Of a DNA stretch of 64,000 nt, positions 34,846 to 44,086 are shown one piece after another (position 1 is the stretch's first letter; every line of letters starts with the position of its first letter). The notes under the pieces are model-generated. The model ran no database searches and was not told where the DNA came from. It worked only from the letters and a program-made list of their open reading frames with translations. The position numbers were made by a program, and so were the translations under genes. Source of the DNA: Spirosoma sp. (GTDB lineage Bacteria > Bacteroidota > Bacteroidia > Cytophagales > Spirosomataceae); contig NZ_JAPLET010000026.1 of assembly GCF_026391055.1 (NCBI RefSeq), positions 558,001 to 622,000 on the forward strand, in the 5' to 3' direction.

Positions 34846-36059
34846 AACAAGGCGTTGGTGAGTACAAAGACAGGACTACCGGGGGTTCGGGCGGGCGATT
34901 TATTGGGTGCAGTGCCTGTGTTGAAGCGGGCATTGACAATAAACGGTACGGGCATGAACTCCTCTGGATGCATGGCTTTGATCTGCTGAAAAGGCCACGG
35001 TTTTTGGCCTTCAGCATAAGGCAATAGCCATTGGTAGGCTTTTTTCAGGCTTTTACCATCGGAGGTTTCGTAGTTTAAAAGGTCAATACCAACGTTCTTC
35101 GCCAGCAGAGCCACCCCCAGAAACCCCTTGAAATTCATAACAGAATAGTTCCAGCTCAGAGTTCGGGCGAGTTCGTGGGGCTGGCTACCGTCTTCTTTCA
35201 ACTGGCTCTGAATCCGCTTGTAGGTGTTCTGCTCGATGAGCTGTTTAGCCATCGTCTTATCCTGCAAAAACAGGGCAAATGCAACCGTCTGGAAATCGTA
35301 ATACGTGCCGTGGTTATTGTGCTCATCAGCTTCATCTTTACCGATGGGGCTGGTGAGCATCCAGGTCAAAAACTGCCGAAACCAGGCTTGCAGGGCCGTC
35401 TGATCCTGCTTCGGCCAGGCAGGTGATCCGTTCAACAGTTGCACGGCATCGACCAGTTTGGCCAGCATCCGGGTATCGATCAATCCAATGCCGCGCCCTT
35501 CAGTAATACCCGGAATGGCCTGCCCGTAGTTCAGATTCGGGTTCATGCGGGTCTCCTTGTCGAGAAACCAGGTTCGCAGTAACTCCGCTGCCCGGCGGGC
35601 ATACTTGTCGTCATTGGAAAAGTAGTAGCTTAGCGCCAGCGTCTGTACATCATCGCAAAGGGCGTTGAGGTACGTGCCATCCTGAATGGCGTAGCGGTCG
35701 GGGTTGATCTGACCATCTTTGCGGATGTAGGGCAATCCGCCGGGCTTGGTCGAATCGGGCCACCAGTAAGGCCCAACGCTCATATAATCGTGCTTATCGC
35801 CACTGGGTGGAGTTTTTGTTTTTTCCACCACCGAATGTGCCGGTTTGGTCAGTAGGTTATCGGCCTGAGCCAGCAGCGATTTTCGGGCCGCCTGCAAGCT
35901 TGCGTCACCCTGCTGAAGCCGGGCTTTATTGCTCGCCAGCAGCGTAGCATCCAGCAGAAACGTACTTGGTGTGGTAACGGGCTGCGCCAGAACGGGCTGC
36001 ACACAAATTGCAAAAAGAATACCGGTCAGCCAACCGATCTGGCTTCGAAGATGGCGCAT
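34842..36059 (-). CDS. Alginate lyase-family polysaccharide lyase
   Basis: 405 residues with a signal peptide ending VLAQP. The alginate lyase family (PF05426) is recognised by HDYMSVGPYWWPDSTKPGGLPYI, TRMNPNLNYGQAIPGITEGRG and DEHNNHGTYYDFQTVAFALF, the NNHG and Tyr/His residues being catalytic in related lyases. Such enzymes cut uronic-acid chains by beta-elimination, leaving a 4,5-unsaturated end that GH88 enzymes then remove. It is the last gene of the minus-strand part of the utilisation locus. Real substrate may be alginate, glucuronan or another uronan. Confidence 0.88.
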   Translation of the reverse strand: MRHLRSQIGWLTGILFAICVQPVLAQPVTTPSTFLLDATLLASNKARLQQGDASLQAARKSLLAQADNLLTKPAHSVVEKTKTPPSGDKHDYMSVGPYWWPDSTKPGGLPYIRKDGQINPDRYAIQDGTYLNALCDDVQTLALSYYFSNDDKYARRAAELLRTWFLDKETRMNPNLNYGQAIPGITEGRGIGLIDTRMLAKLVDAVQLLNGSPAWPKQDQTALQAWFRQFLTWMLTSPIGKDEADEHNNHGTYYDFQTVAFALFLQDKTMAKQLIEQNTYKRIQSQLKEDGSQPHELARTLSWNYSVMNFKGFLGVALLAKNVGIDLLNYETSDGKSLKKAYQWLLPYAEGQKPWPFQQIKAMHPEEFMPVPFIVNARFNTGTAPNKSPARTPGSPVFVLTNALF

Positions 36060-36080
36060 AAGTCAATTGAGTAAATAGGT

Positions 36081-36161
36081 AACGAAGTGAATTTAAACGG
36101 TATCTCAAACGCTACATCTTAACGATATAGGGTTTGAAATACCGTTTAAATTCACTTCGTT
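36081..36161. repeat. Long hairpin, diverged member of the palindrome family
   Basis: Arms of 30 bases at 36081-36110 and 36132-36161 pair with one mismatch; an inner pair (CTACATC / GATATAG) around TTAAC extends the stem. It lies between two minus-strand genes of the utilisation locus and overlaps the stop codon at 36160-36162. The inner 29 bases match the core of the 14356 palindrome at about 20 positions. It may separate the lyase gene's expression from the SusC-SusD transcript. Confidence 0.7.
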
Positions 36162-37146
36162 AATTCAGTTTCAGGCGTTTGATGCTGACAGTCATCGTTT
36201 TTGCTGTATTGTTTACGGCGTTGACGTACACGTAAGCCGTGTAGGAACCATCGGCCGATTTCACAAAAGCGCCCTGATCGGCGGCTAGGCCGTAGGCATA
36301 GTCGGCCGCGTTGACAAAGGTTGTCTGTCGAAGATCGATGTCATCAATGAACACCTCGAAACCAGCCGTACCCCGCAGTTGCGCATCTTTCACATCGACT
36401 CGTTTGTCAATCGCTGTTCGCGTCTTGCTCAGACCCGTTGGCAGGATAACATCCTGTAGATATGTTGGGTTTGACGGCGCTATGAGCGCATGACCAAACG
36501 CAAATGTATTGATCGTGGGGCGGTAGATGTACACGAAGTCGATTTTCCCGGCCAAATTATTCTGCTCCACTTCAGCTTTGGTGTAAGCCGTCATATCGGC
36601 GAGTGAAACATAGGCTTTGGACCCGTCGCCCAGCACAATAGACCGCTTCATATCCATGCTGCTAATGCGGTAAGTCGGTGACTGAATGCTCACTTCCTTA
36701 CCGGTCGATGAGGTCGCGCTGAACCGGAACGACACATCTTTCCCCTGGGCATCGGCCGTGGGGTAGTAATAATAGCGCAGCGTAACGGCTTTGTTGGTGG
36801 CCGCGTCGATAATATTTGCGGTCGATACAGCCCCGTTTGTGATGGTATCGGTCGCCGTTTGCCGGGGCTGATCGACCCCCGTGCTGTAGTTGGTGTACCA
36901 CGAATTACGGCTGAACCCCGTACCGACTCCCCCAGCCAGGGTAGCCTCGGCACGAACGTTTTTCAGATCGCCCTCCAGGGTGCCGATGGCATAGGCGAAC
37001 TCGATGCGGTCGCCTACTACGGCGGGACCGGTCGTTTTTTTTAGTAAATCGTTTTGGAAGGGTTCGTCTGGTTGTACTGTTTCCTTGCAGCTTACAGCCA
37101 GCAGTACGAAAGCAGCATACACGAAAGAAAGAAGATAAGGTCGCAT
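36160..37146 (-). CDS. DUF4466-like lipoprotein of the utilisation locus
   Basis: 328 residues with a signal and lipobox-like LLAVSCKET. The mature part carries GDRIEFAYAIGTLEGDLKNV, GTGFSRNSWYTNYSTG and a closing DYAYGLAADQGAFVKSADGS, which fits the DUF4466 family found beside SusD genes. These proteins are taken to be outer-membrane surface glycan-binding or accessory proteins. It follows the DUF5018-like gene by 6 bases, so it is in the SusC/SusD operon. Confidence 0.75.
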   Translation of the reverse strand: MRPYLLSFVYAAFVLLAVSCKETVQPDEPFQNDLLKKTTGPAVVGDRIEFAYAIGTLEGDLKNVRAEATLAGGVGTGFSRNSWYTNYSTGVDQPRQTATDTITNGAVSTANIIDAATNKAVTLRYYYYPTADAQGKDVSFRFSATSSTGKEVSIQSPTYRISSMDMKRSIVLGDGSKAYVSLADMTAYTKAEVEQNNLAGKIDFVYIYRPTINTFAFGHALIAPSNPTYLQDVILPTGLSKTRTAIDKRVDVKDAQLRGTAGFEVFIDDIDLRQTTFVNAADYAYGLAADQGAFVKSADGSYTAYVYVNAVNNTAKTMTVSIKRLKLN

Positions 37147-37152
37147 GGATGG

Positions 37153-37551
37153 TTATTTTTGAAGCGTGACCGTTACGGTATAGGTTTTGCGCACAAGCCG
37201 GTTACCTGACACAACCGTGTAGGTCAGCGGCTGAGAAAAATCGGTCCAGACACCCATGGTCGGCTCCACTATGGCATCACTCACCACACTGCAAAACGGT
37301 TTGAGCCGTTGCATGTTGGTACCGAATTTAGCCACTGCCGTAACGGTCAGTGCCGTGGTATCTACTTTCGTCTGGCCGCTCACCAGCACGGTGCGGTGAT
37401 CAGAACCCAGCAGATCGAAGGAAGTCATGTAGGATTGCGACCGCTGCGTAATCAGCAGACCGGCTTCGTCGATGGGGTCCTGCTTGCTACAGGCCGCGAT
37501 ACCGGCCAGCATGAACAGACACAGACAGATATAAAGAATCGAACGTTTCAT
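37153..37551 (-). CDS. Small DUF5018-like surface lipoprotein
   Basis: 132 residues. The signal sequence ends in GIAACSKQD, a lipidation site. The mature ~110 residues form a beta-rich domain (QSYMTSFDLLGSD, LTVTAVAKFGTNMQRLKPF, PLTYTVVSGNRLVRKTYTVTV) like DUF5018 modules, which occur in surface glycan-binding proteins encoded next to SusC/SusD. It lies 14 bases after SusD and 6 before the DUF4466-like gene in one operon. Confidence 0.7.
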   Translation of the reverse strand: MKRSILYICLCLFMLAGIAACSKQDPIDEAGLLITQRSQSYMTSFDLLGSDHRTVLVSGQTKVDTTALTVTAVAKFGTNMQRLKPFCSVVSDAIVEPTMGVWTDFSQPLTYTVVSGNRLVRKTYTVTVTLQK

Positions 37552-37565
37552 AGTAGTGGGTCGGG

Positions 37566-39296
37566 TTATAACCAGGGTGCGTTTTGGGTTATTTTGGCAT
37601 TCACTTCGATCTCGGCGGGCGGAATCTGGAAAATATAATACCGCTGGTAGGCGCGCAGATCGGCATTGACAAACTCGTCGCGGATGCGGGTGCCCTGGGT
37701 GTCGAAGAGTACTTGTCCAGACGGGGCGGGCCAGATCTCTTCGGCCTTTTTCCAGCGACGAATGTCGAAGAAGCGCTGCCCTTCGCCAACCAGTTCGATG
37801 ATACGCTCCTGCTCGATGGCTTTGAAAAACTCGGCTTGGGTCGAAAACTTAGCCGTGTTGAGTGCAGGCAGGTTACCCCGGCGACGAATGCGGTTTAGCA
37901 GGGTAAAGAGTTCGGGCGTGGGGCCACCGTTGACTTCGTTAACAGCCTCGGCATACATGAGCCACACATCGGGCAGGCGCATCAGGTAGATGTCCTGGGG
38001 GCCATCGCTCCGGCCGATACCGCCCGTCTGACGCACCCATTTACGGAACATATATCCGGAGGTTTGTCCATCATAGTTGAGGGCCGTTACGCCGTCGCGG
38101 TTGCCAAAGCGGAATGGCAGGCTATCGGGCAGCACCGTTAACCCATCGGTCGACAGCTGCACCATTTTCTGACCGTCCCAGACCATTGTGGCCCGCATCC
38201 GGTAGTCGCGCCCTTCGTAAGATTTGGGGTTAGTGGCGCTGTTGAGCAGCGTCGTGGCACGGCTCAGCACGAGTGGGGGTGCAAAATCGCCGGTGCTCAC
38301 CAGTTGGTACCGGTTGGCTAAGCGGAACGTGGGCGCAACCCAGCACTGCCCGAAACCGGTGTTCCGGTTACCGAAATCGCGCGACAGCTCCTCGCCCTGG
38401 CTCAGCAGCGGACCGCCAAACTGTACGGAGAAAATGATCTCGGGGTCATACTCATTGAAGTACTGAAATAGGTGCCAGTAGTTGGGGTTATCGGACGGCC
38501 CCGGCTCTCCATTGCGAAATAGCGGAATGTTTTTGTCGACAATTTTCTTGAAGTCAGCCGCAGCAGCCGCAAAATGCTTCTGTGCTTCGGCGCTGTTACC
38601 TTCGTTTTTCATCCAGCTGGCCCAGAACAGGTTCACTTTACCGCTGAAAGCTAGAGCCGCCAGCCGGGAGGCCCGGCCCAGATTATCACCCGCATAAACT
38701 TCGGGCAGAATCGTTGCCGCAAAACTCAGGTCGGCAAGAATAGAATCCTTGACAACGGCGCGGGGAGTTCGGGCAAGGCCATACGCTTCGGCATTGCCAT
38801 CCAATTTTTTGGTAAAGTAAGGTACATCGCCCCACAGGTCGATCAGTCGAAAGTAGTTGATGGCGCGCAGAAAGCGGGTTTCGGCCACCAGTCGATCCAT
38901 CAAGGCCAGATCGGCGGGCTCTTTGAGTGTCGATCGCAGGGTACCAATATTCCCCAGCACATAGTTGGCGCGGTTGATGGCCCGATAGCAATCGCCCCAC
39001 AGAAATCCGAAATTACCGTTAGAGCCCAGACCGCTAGGGTTAAATGTACCCTGGTTATTGCTGGTACCGCGGGTATTGACAAATTCACCGGCTCCATCGA
39101 AATAGTAGTCCCGGTCGAAGGTAGTCCGGTTGGCTTCATAGACGCCGTTAACAGCCGCTGTGGCGTCGGCCGTTGTCTTCCAGAATAATTCTGCCGACAG
39201 TTGCGTCGTAGGGATCTGGTCGAGTAAATTCTCGGTACAAGCCACTGACACCAGCATCAGCCCCAGCAGCACACATACGTTATAAAGTCGATTCAT
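37566..39296 (-). CDS. SusD/RagB-family outer-membrane glycan-binding lipoprotein
   Basis: 576 residues: lipoprotein signal with LVSVACTENLLDQIPTTQLS, then SusD features: FWKTTADATAAVNGVYEAN, FLRAINYFRLIDLWGDVPYF, DIYLMRLPDVWLMYAEAVNEV, and a late FFDIRRWKKAEEIW. SusD-like proteins lid the partner SusC transporter and bind oligosaccharides at the surface. It starts 17 bases after SusC ends. Length and order of motifs are normal for the family. Confidence 0.95.
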   Translation of the reverse strand: MNRLYNVCVLLGLMLVSVACTENLLDQIPTTQLSAELFWKTTADATAAVNGVYEANRTTFDRDYYFDGAGEFVNTRGTSNNQGTFNPSGLGSNGNFGFLWGDCYRAINRANYVLGNIGTLRSTLKEPADLALMDRLVAETRFLRAINYFRLIDLWGDVPYFTKKLDGNAEAYGLARTPRAVVKDSILADLSFAATILPEVYAGDNLGRASRLAALAFSGKVNLFWASWMKNEGNSAEAQKHFAAAAADFKKIVDKNIPLFRNGEPGPSDNPNYWHLFQYFNEYDPEIIFSVQFGGPLLSQGEELSRDFGNRNTGFGQCWVAPTFRLANRYQLVSTGDFAPPLVLSRATTLLNSATNPKSYEGRDYRMRATMVWDGQKMVQLSTDGLTVLPDSLPFRFGNRDGVTALNYDGQTSGYMFRKWVRQTGGIGRSDGPQDIYLMRLPDVWLMYAEAVNEVNGGPTPELFTLLNRIRRRGNLPALNTAKFSTQAEFFKAIEQERIIELVGEGQRFFDIRRWKKAEEIWPAPSGQVLFDTQGTRIRDEFVNADLRAYQRYYIFQIPPAEIEVNAKITQNAPWL

Positions 39297-39313
39297 GGCA
39301 AAGGGGGTATATA

Positions 39314-42300
39314 TTAAAAGCTGAGGTTAAGACCGAACGAATAGGATTTGAGCAGCGGGAACGGGTCGTCATTATTGTCGGCTCCCGACACACTTGTGCT
39401 CTTTTCCGGATCGACACCACGGTATTTTGTGAAGGTCAGCAGGTTTTCGGCCGTTCCATAGATACGGACCTTGCTCAGCCCCAACCGACTGATGTATTTG
39501 GTGGGAATGTTGTAGCCCACCTGAATATTCTTAAGCCGCAGGTAACCAAAGTTGTCGAGCCAGAAGGTCGATTCGGCCTGGTTGTTACCGCCCGAACCGG
39601 TGATCAGCCGGGGCAGCGACGCCAGCCGGTTGTCGAGGCTCCAGGTATCGTTCCATAAAAAGTCCTGAAAGGCGTTGCGTGCGGCCGGAATGTTGACGTT
39701 GTTGAACGGCTCCAGCCAGAAATCTTTCCGACCGGTAGCGGCCTGCCAGAGTATGCTGACATCGAAACCCCGCCAGTTGGCGAACAGATTGAGGCCGTAG
39801 GTACCCGTAGGCTGATCCCGGTTAAATTTGGGTTCGGCTTTACGGTCTTCGTCGTTCACCTGACCGTCGCCATTAAGGTCTTTATACAGAATATCGCCCG
39901 GCGAAAAGTACTGCCCCTGGTAGGGAGCGTTGGCAATATCCTCCCAGCTCTGAGCAATGCCCGTGGCCACGCGGCTATAAGCGAAGTGATAAGGCAGGTT
40001 CAGGTAGGTGTACCCTTTGCTCAGGAACTCATTCCACTCCAGCAGTTTGTTTTGATTAAAGGCCATGTTGAGCGTTGCCCCAACGTTAGCGTCCCGAACC
40101 TTGGCCCGGTAGGTGACATTCATTTCCACACCCGTATTCCGAAGCTTGCCGATATTCACGCGAGGGGCGTTGTAGCCCGTCAGGAAAGTCGACAGCGACG
40201 ATGGGCGGATCATCCCCGAGGTCAGCTTGTTGTAGTAATCAATGTCGGTTGTCAGGCGTCCGCCGAAGAAAGCCAGGTCCAGCCCAAGGTTGGTAACGTT
40301 GGTTTCTTCCCAGGAGAAATCTTCGTTGATGATTTTGGCCGAACTAAAGCCTTTGGCGATTTTTCCATTCAGGATATAATTGGTCAGGTTGAAAATATCG
40401 CGCTGCTCGTACCGCCCCACGCCCGAGTTGTTACCCAGTTTACCGATGGAAGCCCGGACTTTACCCGACGATACCACGGAACTGAACCGCTTGAAGAAAG
40501 GCTCTTCCGAGAAACGCCAGCCTGCCGATGCCGATGGGAAGAAGCCGTACTGGAAACCCGGCAGAAACTTGCTGGACCCATCGTAGCGGGCGTTCACTTC
40601 AAATAGGTATTTATCGTTGACGACGTAATTGAGTCGACCGATGCCCGACCGTAACCCTTCGGCGTCGGAGTTACCCCCGGCAGCCTGCGTCGTGGTTAGG
40701 GCCGCGTCGATTTCACTCAGGAGCGGGTTGATGCGCTCTAGCCGACTGGCCGACAGGTTTCGGTTGAACCAGTATTCTTCCGTATAAGCCCCGAGCAAGC
40801 TCAGCTGATGATTGCCGAAAAGCGTTTTGTTGTAGGTTACCCGGCCCTGAAGCAGCGTTTTATAGCCCGAATTGATGGCGTTGCTGATGCCAGCACTGCT
40901 GGATACGAGATTGCGTGAAATCTGATTCGTCTGGAAATTAAAGACATCCGAGGGATCGGCGTAGCTTTTGGTAAACTGATTATAATACCGCAGGCCATAA
41001 TCACCCCGAATGGTCAACCCCGTAATGGGTGTCCACTCGCCGTATAAATTGCCGTTGGCTTCCTGACGGTCGCGCAGGTTGTGATTGACGTTCATGGCCG
41101 CCAGCATATTATACGCCAGAGCATCTTCGCCATAGGCCATTGCCCCACCATACTGCCCGGTAGCCGGGTTCTGCGGCAGAATACCGGCCACGGCATAGCG
41201 AATATCGTACCCCCCGGTTCCGGTATAGGTAATCAGTCCTTCGGAGTTGGCGAAGGTTTGTTTCGACCACTGCCCGTCCATCCGGATGCCAACTTTAATG
41301 TGGTCGCTCAGTTTGTAGTCCAGGTTGAATCGGGTGTTGTATCGCTTGTAATCGTGATTGATCAAGATACCCAACTCATCATATACCCCCGCCGACAGGT
41401 AAAAATTGGAACGCTCATTGCCACCCGCTGCCGACAGGTTATGTGTCTGAATCCGGCCCTTATCGCGCAATACCACATCCCACCAGTTAGTGCTAGGGTA
41501 TTTGATCGGGTCGATCAGGCTCTTCGACAGCCAATCCTCCACGGTGCCATAGCGAAAGGTGGTCGATGATGCCCCCGCCCCCGAGGCCCGCAAATGCATG
41601 GTAAGCGAACGGGCATAGTCGTCGAAGTAGTTGTAGAAATTGGTCGGTTCAGATAGGCCGTACGTGCCCGTATAGCTGATGACCGGTTTCTTGTTTTGCG
41701 AACCATTTTTGGTGGTGATCAACACAACGCCGTTAGCTGCCCTCGACCCGTAAACGGAAGCCGAGGCCGCATCTTTCAGGACGGAGATGCTGGCAACGTC
41801 GTTCATGTCGATCCGGTTGATGTCGACGTCGGGAATACCATCCACGACAATCAGCGGCCCCGAGTTATTGACTGTTCCCAGCCCCCGGATTACCAGTGCG
41901 GCCCCGCTGCGCCCCGCCTGCCCCGTCGACTGCTGAACGGCGAGACCCGGAATCAGGCCCGACAGCGCCGAGGAAACGTTCGACAGCGACCTGCTCGATA
42001 TTTTATCATCGATGGTAATGGCTGCAACGGCCCCTGTCAGGTTTTCCTTCTTTTGGGTTCCGTAACCGACTACCACTACTTCGTTGAGTGTCTTTACGTC
42101 GGGAGCCATCGGTACGTCGATGGTGGTTTCGCTCGTAACGGCAACTTCTTTAGCCAGGTAACCAATGGCCGATACCACAAGTGTGCCACCGCCCGTGGGC
42201 ATGCTAATGGTGAACTTACCGTTGGCGTCGGTGGTCGTACCCGTCTTGTTATTGTTTTTGATCACGACCGTAGCGCCGGGCAGGCCCGTATTTTTCTCAT

Positions 42301-42424
42301 CCAGCACCCGCCCGCTGAACGAGTAGGTGGTTGTCTGCCCATTGGCTATGCCGATCGTCAACAGCAGAGCTAACCAACAGTAGGGTATCGACTGTTGAAG
42401 CCTATTGAGTAAATAGTTTGGCAT
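39314..42424 (-). CDS. SusC/RagA-family TonB-dependent transporter
   Basis: 1036 residues. Signal peptide ends at IANGQ, followed by a carboxypeptidase-regulatory-like domain (FSGRVLDEKNTGLPGATVVIK), the plug with LSNVSSALSGLIPGLAVQQ and VVDGIPDVDINRIDMNDVAS, and a large beta-barrel ending in SYSFGLNLSF. It imports oligosaccharides across the outer membrane with TonB energy. The start at 42424 is chosen for the signal peptide; 80 more codons are open upstream and read as non-coding. It heads the operon with SusD and the accessory lipoproteins. No TonB-box position is claimed. Confidence 0.95.
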   Translation of the reverse strand: MPNYLLNRLQQSIPYCWLALLLTIGIANGQTTTYSFSGRVLDEKNTGLPGATVVIKNNNKTGTTTDANGKFTISMPTGGGTLVVSAIGYLAKEVAVTSETTIDVPMAPDVKTLNEVVVVGYGTQKKENLTGAVAAITIDDKISSRSLSNVSSALSGLIPGLAVQQSTGQAGRSGAALVIRGLGTVNNSGPLIVVDGIPDVDINRIDMNDVASISVLKDAASASVYGSRAANGVVLITTKNGSQNKKPVISYTGTYGLSEPTNFYNYFDDYARSLTMHLRASGAGASSTTFRYGTVEDWLSKSLIDPIKYPSTNWWDVVLRDKGRIQTHNLSAAGGNERSNFYLSAGVYDELGILINHDYKRYNTRFNLDYKLSDHIKVGIRMDGQWSKQTFANSEGLITYTGTGGYDIRYAVAGILPQNPATGQYGGAMAYGEDALAYNMLAAMNVNHNLRDRQEANGNLYGEWTPITGLTIRGDYGLRYYNQFTKSYADPSDVFNFQTNQISRNLVSSSAGISNAINSGYKTLLQGRVTYNKTLFGNHQLSLLGAYTEEYWFNRNLSASRLERINPLLSEIDAALTTTQAAGGNSDAEGLRSGIGRLNYVVNDKYLFEVNARYDGSSKFLPGFQYGFFPSASAGWRFSEEPFFKRFSSVVSSGKVRASIGKLGNNSGVGRYEQRDIFNLTNYILNGKIAKGFSSAKIINEDFSWEETNVTNLGLDLAFFGGRLTTDIDYYNKLTSGMIRPSSLSTFLTGYNAPRVNIGKLRNTGVEMNVTYRAKVRDANVGATLNMAFNQNKLLEWNEFLSKGYTYLNLPYHFAYSRVATGIAQSWEDIANAPYQGQYFSPGDILYKDLNGDGQVNDEDRKAEPKFNRDQPTGTYGLNLFANWRGFDVSILWQAATGRKDFWLEPFNNVNIPAARNAFQDFLWNDTWSLDNRLASLPRLITGSGGNNQAESTFWLDNFGYLRLKNIQVGYNIPTKYISRLGLSKVRIYGTAENLLTFTKYRGVDPEKSTSVSGADNNDDPFPLLKSYSFGLNLSF

Positions 42425-42700
42425 GTGTTTTCTGTAAAGTAGGTGAAAGTTGAGGGGGTGCAACAGAGGTAAATGGCGGGCGCTGCTGAGTTGCGCTCCG
42501 GAGCCTCCGGGACCCGTTACCAGGACAATACTACTGGCATTTGACAATAAAATAATGGAATAATATAAAAATGAGCGATTAATCCACCCTTTTGAACGCT
42601 TCTTCACCCGCCCGAACGTTTTGTCCTCCTTTATGAACAGTTGAGGTATCCAGCGAAAAGTCAAAGGGTACTAAACTTGCAGTATTAAACGGGAGCAGAT

Positions 42701-42796
42701 ATGAGAAAGGTGAAAAACCGGTATATAATCGCTGAAATTGGCGCGGTGGTATTCATCGTCACCTTACTGGTATATATGCTGTCAATTATCCTTTAA
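42701..42796 (+). CDS. Possible 31-residue single-span membrane peptide
   Basis: A short frame starting ATG at 42701, preceded by a purine-rich GGGAG, encodes a basic N terminus (MRKVKNRYIIAEIG) and one hydrophobic span (AVVFIVTLLVYMLSIIL). It ends 18 bases before the GH88 gene start and could be its first cistron. Too short to assign; it could be chance. Confidence 0.35.
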   Translation: MRKVKNRYIIAEIGAVVFIVTLLVYMLSIIL

Positions 42797-42814
42797 TGAC
42801 TTTGTCACTACGCT

Positions 42815-44005
42815 ATGACCCCTAACCTACGAACCCTTCGCTATCTACTCCCTTTCATACTGCTGACCGGTTTTATCCCTGAGCGGGCAATTCGGGTCCG
42901 GTTTGACGAAGCTGAACAGCAAACACGGTTGATGCTCCGGGAGATGGCGGAGCGGGTAAAACAGCCTGCTGCCGGAAAGCCTGCCCTGGTGTCGCCCCGC
43001 ACCATCGCGGCCGATGGCTCACTTCAGGCCGTACCCGCCCGCGACTGGACCAGCGGTTTTTTCCCCGGCGAACTCTGGTACCTCTATGAGTATACCGGCA
43101 AGAAAGAATGGGCAGATGAGGCCCGCACTTACACCGCCCGGCTGGAACGCGAGAAGACCAATGGCGGTACCCACGACATGGGCTTTAAACTTTACAGCAG
43201 CTATGGCAACGGATACCGGCTAACGCGTGACCCGGCCTACCGGGCAGTCCTCATTGAAGCGGCTAAAACCCTGTCGACCCGCTTTAAGCCTAAAGCGGGT
43301 ATTATTCGCTCCTGGGATCACCACCAGGAGGTGTGGCAGTGCCCGGTCATTATCGACAACATGATGAACCTGGAATTGCTCTTTGCCGCTACCCGGCTCA
43401 CCGGCGACTCAACCTTCTATCGCATTGCCGTTACCCATGCCCGTACAACCCTCAAAAATCATTACCGTCCGGATCATAGCTCGTACCATGTTGTCGACTA
43501 CGATACACTGACGGGTAAGGTGCTGAAGAAAAATACGCATCAGGGATTTAGTGATGAATCGGCCTGGGCGCGTGGACAGGCATGGGGATTATACGGCTAC
43601 ACCGTTTGCTATCGGGAAACGAAAGACCCCGCCTTTCTTCGGCAGGCCGAATCCATTGCCCAATTCATGCTGAACCATCCGCACATGCCCGCTGATCTGG
43701 TGCCGTACTATGACTTCGATGCACCGGGGATTCCCAACGAGCCACGCGATGCATCGGCGGCAGCCATTATGGCGTCGGCGCTTTTCGAACTAAGTACGTA
43801 TGTACCGAATGCCCCGTACCGGAAAAAGGCCGATCAGGTGATGACCAGTCTGGCGAAAAGCTACACATCGTCAAAGGGTCAGAATCACGGTTTCCTGCTG
43901 CTGCACAGTACAGGTGCCAAAACGTTTGAGCGGGATGTGCCGTTGATCTACGCCGATTATTACTACCTGGAAGCCCTGCTTAGGGCGAAGAAGATTAATG
44001 GTTGA
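42815..44005 (+). CDS. GH88 unsaturated uronyl hydrolase
   Basis: 396 residues with a hydrophobic signal segment (LRYLLPFILLTGF). The GH88 (alpha/alpha)6 barrel is shown by RDWTSGFFPGELWYLYEYTG, D121 in GGTHDMGFKLYSSY, D181 in CPVIIDNMMNLELLF, and DESAWARGQAWGLYGY. D121 and D181 match the two catalytic Asp of characterised members. It hydrates and removes the unsaturated uronic acid left by polysaccharide lyases, here logically the product of the alginate lyase-family enzyme. It is divergent from SusC. Confidence 0.93.
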   Translation: MTPNLRTLRYLLPFILLTGFIPERAIRVRFDEAEQQTRLMLREMAERVKQPAAGKPALVSPRTIAADGSLQAVPARDWTSGFFPGELWYLYEYTGKKEWADEARTYTARLEREKTNGGTHDMGFKLYSSYGNGYRLTRDPAYRAVLIEAAKTLSTRFKPKAGIIRSWDHHQEVWQCPVIIDNMMNLELLFAATRLTGDSTFYRIAVTHARTTLKNHYRPDHSSYHVVDYDTLTGKVLKKNTHQGFSDESAWARGQAWGLYGYTVCYRETKDPAFLRQAESIAQFMLNHPHMPADLVPYYDFDAPGIPNEPRDASAAAIMASALFELSTYVPNAPYRKKADQVMTSLAKSYTSSKGQNHGFLLLHSTGAKTFERDVPLIYADYYYLEALLRAKKING

Positions 44006-44086
44006 TTGGTGGAGTAAATGGAGTGGGTACTATAACCTAATAAATAACCTCGCTACTCACTCCACTCACTCTACTACTCTACCAAT
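44005..44086. terminator. Imperfect hairpin between convergent GH88 and HTCS genes
   Basis: The stretch beginning ATTGGTGGAGTAAATGGAG and the stretch ending CTACTACTCTACCAAT are partly complementary, with an unpaired insertion of about 8 bases. It may end transcripts from both sides and overlaps the final codons of the minus-strand gene. Confidence 0.35.
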
